A stretch of DNA of 11,646 nucleotides from Planctomycetota bacterium (GTDB lineage Bacteria > Planctomycetota > Phycisphaerae > WQYP01): positions 1 through 11,646 of the forward strand of contig JAKAYZ010000012.1 in the NCBI GenBank assembly GCA_021816165.1. The letters are read 5' to 3'. Positions 6,725 through 11,646 of this stretch are shown here, in pieces. Made by a program: the position numbers and the translations under genes. Every line of letters starts with the position of its first letter. Positions within the stretch are counted from its first letter, which is position 1. The notes under the pieces were generated by a model. That model had not been told where the DNA came from, ran no database searches, and saw only the letters and a program-made list of their open reading frames with translations.

Positions 6725-7723
6725 ATGACCGCAGACATTGCAACGGCCATGACGGCCTGGATCAACCGCTTGAAAGCCGCGCGGCATGCCGCTGTTTTCA
6801 CCCACATTCGTCCGGATGCCGATGCGTTGGGTTCGCAGGTCGCCTTGTGCCGGCTCTTAACCGGACTGGGAAAAAAGGTTGTGCTGGTGAGTCTTTCCGC
6901 CGTACCTGCTCCGCTGAAATTTTTGCTGGCGGACGGGGGCTTCGGCTTTGCGGATTACACGCCGGAATGGGGCCGGGCCAATCTTCCGCAGATGGATTTA
7001 ATAGCGGTGGTGGATACCAGTGCGCCCATGCAACTGGAGCCTGCCGCGGATTTGCTCCGCACCATGGCGGAAAAAATTAGTATTCTGGACCATCACCTCA
7101 CCGGTGATCTGCCGCACGCGATTCTTGTCCGCAATACCGATGTGCCCGCTTGCGTGGAGATGGTGGCGGATGTGTACCGGCGGATGAATGTGCCGCTGGA
7201 TCCGCCGACGGCGGTCGCCCTGCTGGCGGGGCTTGTTGCGGATACCGGTTGGTTCCGGTTTGATTCCGTGCGTGCCTCCACCCACCGGCTAGCGGCGGAA
7301 TTAATCGAAGCCGGCGCATCGCCCAGCGACGTGTATGCATTAACCGCCCAGCAGGAAAGCCGTTCCAAACTGGACCTGATGAAAAGGGCGCTGGAACATC
7401 TGCAGTGGTTTTCCGCGGGTAAATTGGCGATGACGTATATCCTGAAAAGCGACATGGCGGAATGCCATGTCCAGCCGTGGCAAACCGAGGGGCTGGTGGA
7501 TATGCCGCTGTCCGTGGGGGAGGTGGAAGTGTCCGCCTGCCTGTCCGAAGCGGATGACAATAAATTTCGCGCCAGCTTGCGCAGCAAGGGCCGGGTGGAC
7601 GTCAATGCCGTGTGTGCCGCGTTCGGCGGCGGCGGTCATGCGCGTGCCGCCGGTTGCCGGCTTTCCGGTCCGGTGGATGCGGCCGTTCGCCGCCTTGTTG
7701 ATGCGGTCGAATCCAGGATTTAA
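6725..7723 (+). CDS. nrnA: DHH/DHHA1 phosphoesterase, NrnA-type oligoribonuclease/pAp phosphatase
   Basis: A cytosolic Mn-dependent phosphoesterase expected to degrade 2-5 base nanoRNAs and, in many members, 3'-phosphoadenosine 5'-phosphate. The 332-residue protein has the DHH-domain motifs in order: THIRPDADALGS (26-37, with H27, D31 and D33 as metal ligands), VVDTS (95-99, D97), the eponymous DHH at 122-124, and VADTGWFRFD (171-180, D173). The C-terminal DHHA1 domain carries GGGGHARAAG (301-310), the substrate-binding glycine-rich motif. The length is typical. In many bacteria nrnA and ribF lie in one cluster with rbfA, truB and rpsO; here only ribF-nrnA remain together, in the reverse of the usual order. 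The function call is by family; nrnA and pAp phosphatase activity cannot be separated from sequence alone. Confidence 0.9.
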   Translation: MTADIATAMTAWINRLKAARHAAVFTHIRPDADALGSQVALCRLLTGLGKKVVLVSLSAVPAPLKFLLADGGFGFADYTPEWGRANLPQMDLIAVVDTSAPMQLEPAADLLRTMAEKISILDHHLTGDLPHAILVRNTDVPACVEMVADVYRRMNVPLDPPTAVALLAGLVADTGWFRFDSVRASTHRLAAELIEAGASPSDVYALTAQQESRSKLDLMKRALEHLQWFSAGKLAMTYILKSDMAECHVQPWQTEGLVDMPLSVGEVEVSACLSEADDNKFRASLRSKGRVDVNAVCAAFGGGGHARAAGCRLSGPVDAAVRRLVDAVESRI

Positions 7724-7736
7724 ACGCCCCTCAGGT

Positions 7737-7758
7737 GCGCTATCCCGCGCGTTTTTTT
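7737..7758 (+). terminator. Probable intrinsic terminator after ribF-nrnA
   Basis: GCGC (7737-7740), a 6-base loop and GCGC (7747-7750), extendable by a T-G pair, are followed at once by seven T residues (7752-7758). The stem is short but pure G/C and the T-run is ideal. It lies 13 bases after the nrnA stop and overlaps the last codons of the converging tadA gene, where the same bases encode its basic lysine-rich tail. Confidence 0.5.
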
Positions 7759-8345
7759 CTTCGCCGCGGTGCGAAAAATTTTTTAAGCGCGGCCGCGGCT
7801 TGCGCCGCACAGATGCCGCCGGTCCACTGCACCCGATGATTCAGCCGCGGATCACTGGTTAATTTAAACAATGTTTCCACGGCTCCGGCCTTCGGATCCG
7901 TGCAGGCGAAAATGACCCGGCCGATCCGGGCGTTCACCAGTGCGCCGGCACACATCGGACAGGGTTCGAGTGTGACATATAAATCACAGTCCGCGAGCTG
8001 CCAGCGCCCCAGCTTTTCACCGGCCGCTTTCAGCGCCAGAATTTCCGCATGGGCGGTGGGGTCCGCATCGCGCTGGCGGCGATTTTCCCCTTCGCTGATG
8101 ATGACCGGTATGGCATCCGCGGGTCTGCCGCCGGCGGCTTTTGGCAGGTGCGACTTGTGCTGCACCACCACGGCGCCCACGGGAATGTCGCCGTGGGCCG
8201 CGGCATTGTCGGCAAGTTGCAGGGCCGCGGACATGAAGTGCTCGTCCCATGGCGCCGGCGGTGCGGCCGCGGCGACGGCGGAAGATCGCGGCATTCTGCT
8301 TTGCATCGGCTGATTCGGTTTGGATTTGCCCGGGGAGTGAACCAT
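7740..8345 (-). CDS. tadA: tRNA-specific adenosine deaminase
   Basis: This enzyme deaminates adenosine 34 of tRNA-Arg(ACG) to inosine, allowing wobble decoding. The cytidine-deaminase fold has its zinc and catalytic motifs: HAE at 99-101 (His ligand and proton-shuttling Glu) and PCPMCAGAL at 128-136 (Cys129 and Cys132). NARIGRVIFA (138-147) is also typical. At 201 residues it is longer than common TadA (about 150-170). There is an Ala/Pro-rich N-terminal extension (1-33) before the conserved DEHFMSAAL, a roughly 20-residue insertion (about 62-81) between GAVVV and the SEGENRR strand, and a basic RRRKKR tail. In-frame ATGs at residues 14 and 18 leave the true start open. It lies 39 bases after the FTCD_C gene on the same strand, with a possible promoter of its own. 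The convergent nrnA terminator overlaps its 3' end. A guanine-deaminase-type relative is less likely. Confidence 0.88.
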   Translation of the reverse strand: MVHSPGKSKPNQPMQSRMPRSSAVAAAAPPAPWDEHFMSAALQLADNAAAHGDIPVGAVVVQHKSHLPKAAGGRPADAIPVIISEGENRRQRDADPTAHAEILALKAAGEKLGRWQLADCDLYVTLEPCPMCAGALVNARIGRVIFACTDPKAGAVETLFKLTSDPRLNHRVQWTGGICAAQAAAALKKFFAPRRRKKRAG

Positions 8346-8360
8346 TCAAATGATCCCGTC

Positions 8361-8388
8361 ATAATAGCCGGATGCCGCGGCAACTCAA
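8361..8388 (-). promoter_or_regulatory. Possible separate promoter for tadA
   Basis: Reading on the minus strand, TTGAGT (8388-8383) and TATTAT (8366-8361) are 16 bases apart, each matching the consensus at 4 of 6 positions. Transcription would start near 8354, giving a leader of about 9 bases before the tadA ATG at 8345. The -35 overlaps the stop codon of the upstream FTCD_C gene. Confidence 0.35.
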
Positions 8389-9029
8389 TCCGCCGCCGGC
8401 ATGATGACACGTACCTGCCGGTCGACCAGGTCCGCCGTTTCCTGGGCATGCCGCCGCAACTGATGCATTTCCTGCGCACAGGCGGCCGCCGCATTTTTGT
8501 CCGGCAGAATGGGAAGATTGACGCGTACGTTTAATTCGCAGCACGCCAGAACGCCGCCGGCAAGGCTGACAGCCACACCCAGATCGGAAATAAGATGGGG
8601 ATTGATCTTATCCGCAATTGCCGCGGCATGATCAATGAGTTGGCGGGCCGCGTGGGCGCATTTCAGGGGAACATCAATGGCCTGTCGGGCGGCGCGTGAA
8701 AAATCGGCTTTCTGTGTCCGCTGCTCCGGCGGCATTTTTAGATATCCGGCGAGCGATTCATAGGCGGCCGCATCCTGTTGCATAAGCTGCAGAAATTCGG
8801 CGGTAATTTGATCGACGGCTTCGGCGGTGGACTGCATCAGCGGCTCAACGGCGGCGAATTTTTTCCTGCCCAGGGTATATGCAATGGTCATGCGTAATTG
8901 CGCACCGGCCAGGCTGCCGACAATGGCCGCAACCGAGCCGCCGCCGGGCGTGGGCGTCTTATCCGCCAGGGCGTTCAAAAACGCCTGAATTGTGAGTCCG
9001 GAAAGATCGGCGGGGGACGGCGTTGCCAT
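8385..9029 (-). CDS. Stand-alone cyclodeaminase/cyclohydrolase (FTCD_C family)
   Basis: A 214-residue all-helical protein of the formiminotransferase-cyclodeaminase C-terminal family. Members convert formimino-THF to methenyl-THF or hydrolyse methenyl-THF (FchA type), feeding one-carbon units into folate metabolism. The signature TPTPGGGSVAA (25-35) is intact. It is followed by the helical core with DAAAY (86-90), KINPHLISDLGVA (141-153), an AGG turn (157-159) and NLPILPDK (171-178), all as in the family. The length is normal for a single-domain member. The ATG at 9029 is chosen because GGAGAGG on the minus strand ends 9 bases before it and conserved sequence begins soon after; in-frame ATGs at 9047 and 9074 would add only a basic stretch. 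The 60-base gap after the TPR-like gene and 39-base gap before tadA suggest one operon. Which of the two reactions it performs is undecided. Confidence 0.85.
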   Translation of the reverse strand: MATPSPADLSGLTIQAFLNALADKTPTPGGGSVAAIVGSLAGAQLRMTIAYTLGRKKFAAVEPLMQSTAEAVDQITAEFLQLMQQDAAAYESLAGYLKMPPEQRTQKADFSRAARQAIDVPLKCAHAARQLIDHAAAIADKINPHLISDLGVAVSLAGGVLACCELNVRVNLPILPDKNAAAACAQEMHQLRRHAQETADLVDRQVRVIMPAAD

Positions 9030-9089
9030 GCTAAAATGCCTCTCCATGATCCGGCGGCGCCTGGAACGGCGCATGACGGCCGCGTATAT

Positions 9090-9809
9090 TCACCGGCCTG
9101 TCGTCGCCGGCATGCTCGCTGCGGCCGGCGATTTTCCTGCTTGTGTTGCCGCGGATTTTGCCGCGGCCGGGGCGGCCTTCGGCATGGACAAATCAATCGC
9201 CGGACCCGCCAGCACCGGCGACCGCCAGTTGGACAGGTGCGCCAGTCGATACGCGGCCAGCGGGGCGAAGGATTTTTCCATGGCGGTAGCCCCCTTGCGG
9301 GCGAACGCACGATAGATCGTCGCGGCCTTGGCCCATTGGCCGGCGTCTTCATAGGCCAGTGCCAGCCCCAGCTTGCTGCGCACAACCGCAAGCTGCTGCC
9401 CCGGATAGTCCGCAATTACCTTTTTAAACGCAATTTTTGCCCCGGCTATCGCCTGGGCGCGGGTAGGCTTGAATCGCTTTGATGACGCCAGATAAGTATT
9501 GCCCGCCGCTTGCAGATAAATGGCGCCGATTTTTACGTAGGCCCGGGCGTCAACGGCGGGGAATTTGTATTTATCCAATACGGTGGTCTGCAATTGATGC
9601 GGTGAAACGGCATTTTGCAGGGCGATCCAGGCGCTTTGCAGTTTTGCCTGCGCCGCCTGCCGCCGAATATGCACAACTTCCACCGCCAGTACGCACAAAG
9701 CTGCAACCAGCAGAATGTAAACGCCGTATTTACGCAGGAATATGTACAGGCCGGCAAGGCTGCCGACAAGGTCATTTTGCTGTAGTTCGTGCCGTTCTTC
9801 GCTTTTCAT
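9090..9809 (-). CDS. Membrane-anchored TPR-like protein (YfgM/tol-pal-type helper)
   Basis: A 239-residue protein with a short charged N-terminus (MKSEERHELQQNDL), one transmembrane helix at about 28-48, and a helical extracytoplasmic region. Residues 90-190 contain TPR-like helical hairpins, clearest at LGLALAYEDAGQWAKAATIY (147-166) and in the preceding KIGAIYLQAAG and AFKKVIADYPG segments. The C-terminal 40 residues are Ala/Pro/Lys-rich and probably disordered. This layout matches YfgM-like single-pass proteins, which act as periplasmic helpers near the Sec translocon, and the N-terminal motif resembles planctomycete members. The start at ATG 9809 has a GGAG Shine-Dalgarno 8 bases upstream (9821-9818). 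It heads a minus-strand operon with the FTCD_C and tadA genes, with no obvious functional link to them. The specific role is unknown. Confidence 0.8.
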   Translation of the reverse strand: MKSEERHELQQNDLVGSLAGLYIFLRKYGVYILLVAALCVLAVEVVHIRRQAAQAKLQSAWIALQNAVSPHQLQTTVLDKYKFPAVDARAYVKIGAIYLQAAGNTYLASSKRFKPTRAQAIAGAKIAFKKVIADYPGQQLAVVRSKLGLALAYEDAGQWAKAATIYRAFARKGATAMEKSFAPLAAYRLAHLSNWRSPVLAGPAIDLSMPKAAPAAAKSAATQAGKSPAAASMPATTGR

Positions 9810-9845
9810 TCAGACTGCTCCGGGCCGCCAAATTTAGAACGCAGC

Positions 9846-9875
9846 AGTATACGCCGCAGGCGGATATTCTGCCAA
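9846..9875 (-). promoter_or_regulatory. Strong predicted promoter of the minus-strand operon
   Basis: On the minus strand TTGGCA (9875-9870, 5 of 6) and TATACT (9851-9846, 5 of 6) are separated by 18 bases, the same -10 and spacing as the ribF promoter. Transcription would begin near 9839, leaving a leader of about 30 bases that contains the GGAG ribosome-binding site (9821-9818) before the ATG at 9809. Confidence 0.6.
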
Positions 9876-10383
9876 GGCCAAACCATGAAATTTGCCCGGC
9901 ATTCCGCTGAATGCGTCGGATCGCTGTCGGCGGAACGACCGGCGGCGTCATGCTGCCGTTGCCCCTGGCTCGGACGACGGATAGCCTTCCGGCGGGTGTA
10001 AAATGGAAAGCGTTGATCCGTTGTCATACCGGGTATAACGGTTCGTAATTAAACCGCGGGGATGAATCAGGGCCGATTAGTTCGGAGCCGGTCGATTATG
10101 CTTATGGGCTTCGAGCCCGCGATCGTATCTGGCCAGCCCACGGCCCGCCCGGTGGAGCCTACTAAAGCTCGAAGGGGTAATTGCCGTCGGGCCTGTTTTT
10201 GGATAGCCCGTCCGGCCGACTCACGAAGTCACGCCCCCGGTTTTCCAAGCGGCTTCAACGGCCACCGGTCCTGATCCAAAGCCTGCTGAAGGAAGTATAC
10301 CATGGGTGTTGCCAATCCCAATGCGCCGCCAGTGCTTTCGGCCTTTCTGGTGGGACCGTCTTGCGCGTCACTTTCTACCGTTC
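9876..10383. other. Noncoding stretch of about 500 bases with several hairpins
   Basis: No reading frame here on either strand looks like a real protein. Visible structures are: CCGTT (10018-10022) and AACGG (10037-10041) bracketing ATACC-G-GGTAT (10026-10036), an imperfect palindrome overlapping a -10-like TATAAC (10034-10039); GGGCT-TCG-AGCCC (10106-10118) inside a further CGAT/ATCG pairing (10093-10096 with 10122-10125); and GACT-CACGA-AGTC (10219-10231). A minus-strand TATACT (10299-10294) with TTGGGA 16 bases upstream is promoter-like. A small RNA is possible, but no known RNA family was recognised. Confidence 0.4.
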
Positions 10384-11643
10384 TCATTTGTGTACGGGCA
10401 GCACAAAGACTGTGCCCTTGCCATGTGATCCGCCCCACGAAGTTGTTCCATATATATTGCCGGCCTTATCAAAAGTTAATCCACCCTCAGGGTCTGCTCC
10501 GTTGACACCGTTAAAGTTGACAAGAACCTTCTGTTTTCCATCCATTCCAATCTTATAGACCGTCCCCATGCCATACGCACCTCCCCAGGAAGTTACCCCA
10601 TACAAATCGCCGTTCGGCGCCTTGGCCAGACGACCAAACGGGGCGGCTCCGTCATAACCATTAAAGTTTACCAATGTAATAAGCTTACCTGAGGAGGTGA
10701 ATTTAAATACCGTCCCATATCCGGTACGCTCGACATTATTACTATGGATACCGCCTTCGGATGTTGTTCCATAAAGATTTCCGTGTCGATCCATAATCAG
10801 GCCGCTCTTCGGATCCGCTCCATCACTTTGTCGAAATTTCAATAACGCGATCAGTTTATCGTGCGGGGTTAACTTAAAAATCATTCCACAACCGGACGGA
10901 TCGCCGGCCGTATGAATACCTCCCCTTGATGTTGTACCATATAAATTACCATATTTATCCATAGCCATACACCCCTCCGGAAAGTCACCGCCAATGTCAC
11001 CTACCTTGACCAATGTCATCAACTTCCCGGCTCGCGTGAGCTTAAAAATGACGCCCCGGTAGTATGAATCACCGCCCAACGCCGTTGTTCCATAGATATT
11101 GCCGGCACTGTCAAGAAGCGGGCTGCCCGATGGGCCGGCCATGCGATCTTTACGATTAAAGCTCACCAAGACGGTGAAAATGCCGGCTGAGGTTAATTTG
11201 AAAATGCCGCCGTTTCCACCTCGGTTTAGACCAAAGATTGCGCCGAATAAATTACCATTCTTGTCAATTGCCAGTCCATTAGGCACATCCTCACTCTTGG
11301 ACTTCGACAGCGTGGCTAAGGTAGCAAGTTTACCGGTCGGCGTGATTCTGAATACCGTACCGCCGCCTTTAGGTCCGCCGCGTGTGGTAGTTCCAAAATA
11401 ATTTCCAGCCCTGTCAAAAATTATGCGTCCATGCGGGTTAGCCCCGTTGCCGCCGTTAAAATTGATGATGGTATGCAGGTTGGAAGTTTCTACGGTTTTG
11501 GTTCCGGCGGCGCCAGGGTTGGAGATTGTACGGTACGTTTCGCCAATTGGACCGCCGTCCCACTCAATACCCACCACACGCACGTGCCGCCATTTCTGAC
11601 GCCCTTCATTGCGTAAGGATAACCGCAACTGCTTGGCGGACAT
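10384..11643 (-). CDS. GloVer-repeat (TIGR03803) beta-propeller-like protein, possibly N-terminally incomplete
   Basis: Seven tandem repeats of about 47-57 residues fill residues 57-417 of the 419 seen. Each has the pattern L-x-x-F-N-G-x-x-G-A-x-P-x-G-x-L, then D-x-x-GNLYGTTxxGG and a GTVFKLTxxGK ending. This is the Gloeo/Verruco (GloVer) repeat; seven copies suggest a seven-bladed propeller. Family members are usually exported or surface proteins. The first ATG visible (11643) is 4 bases from the window edge, and residues 1-56 hold neither a signal peptide nor a membrane segment, so the true start may lie outside. The gene is richer in A+T than its neighbours: 10921-10980 has 25 G/C of 60. 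No terminator is evident after the stop. The function is unknown; binding or adhesion is only a guess. Confidence 0.85.
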   Translation of the reverse strand: MSAKQLRLSLRNEGRQKWRHVRVVGIEWDGGPIGETYRTISNPGAAGTKTVETSNLHTIINFNGGNGANPHGRIIFDRAGNYFGTTTRGGPKGGGTVFRITPTGKLATLATLSKSKSEDVPNGLAIDKNGNLFGAIFGLNRGGNGGIFKLTSAGIFTVLVSFNRKDRMAGPSGSPLLDSAGNIYGTTALGGDSYYRGVIFKLTRAGKLMTLVKVGDIGGDFPEGCMAMDKYGNLYGTTSRGGIHTAGDPSGCGMIFKLTPHDKLIALLKFRQSDGADPKSGLIMDRHGNLYGTTSEGGIHSNNVERTGYGTVFKFTSSGKLITLVNFNGYDGAAPFGRLAKAPNGDLYGVTSWGGAYGMGTVYKIGMDGKQKVLVNFNGVNGADPEGGLTFDKAGNIYGTTSWGGSHGKGTVFVLPVHK

Positions 11644-11646
11644 AAA

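Noticed and set aside
8898..9482. 194-residue plus-strand frame opposite the FTCD_C and TPR-like genes
   Set aside because: It is arginine/glycine-rich with no motifs and overlaps two supported minus-strand genes that have good ribosome-binding sites.
10187..10210. CGGGC/GCCCG pairing around a T-rich stretch as an intrinsic terminator
   Set aside because: The T-run is in the loop, not after the stem, so it does not have terminator geometry on either strand.
10062..10274. Plus-strand frame with a GFEPA-like stretch, reminiscent of spurious ORFs antisense to tRNA genes
   Set aside because: I tried to build a minus-strand tRNA here (GAGC/GCTC as D-stem, GGGCTCGAAGCCC as T-arm). The T-stem and acceptor stem do not pair and no CCA-proximal end is present, so it is neither a tRNA nor a credible protein.

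Overview
The window is a GC-rich bacterial chromosome segment. It most resembles Planctomycetota, possibly the Phycisphaerae. The clues are the MKSEERHEL-type N-terminus of the TPR-like anchor protein, a large uncharacterised membrane protein of a kind I associate with that phylum, and a Gloeo/Verruco (GloVer, TIGR03803) repeat protein. This placement is an inference from gene content. No rRNA, tRNA, CRISPR array or insertion sequence was found, and I do not see a complete novel defence or biosynthetic system.

Layout, plus strand, 246-7723: NAD kinase (nadK); a 606-residue multi-pass membrane protein of unknown function; an M42-family metallopeptidase joined to it by an ATGA overlap; the lipoyl-bearing E2 subunit of pyruvate dehydrogenase, apparently preceded by a 12-codon leader ORF; the bifunctional flavokinase/FAD synthetase RibF; and a DHH/DHHA1 phosphoesterase of the NrnA type. 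A short GC hairpin followed by seven T residues sits at the convergent junction with the minus-strand genes.

Layout, minus strand, 9809-7740: a likely operon of a membrane-anchored TPR-like protein, a stand-alone cyclodeaminase/cyclohydrolase (FTCD_C) protein and the tRNA adenosine deaminase TadA. About 570 bases without a convincing gene follow (9810-10383). Then comes the 3' part, or possibly all, of a seven-repeat GloVer protein (10384-11643, minus). It is visibly richer in A+T than the rest and may begin beyond the window.

Most genes are housekeeping: NADP, FAD, acetyl-CoA and folate one-carbon metabolism, nanoRNA turnover and tRNA modification. The main regulatory pattern is in the starts. 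Several genes lacking a Shine-Dalgarno sequence (nadK, the membrane protein, ribF) have a -10-like hexamer ending only 6-8 bases before the ATG, as expected for leaderless mRNAs. Genes inside operons or behind a leader (E2, nrnA, the FTCD_C gene, the TPR-like gene) have good Shine-Dalgarno sequences. In front of the E2 gene the two modes combine: a predicted leaderless 12-codon ORF ends inside the E2 ribosome-binding site.
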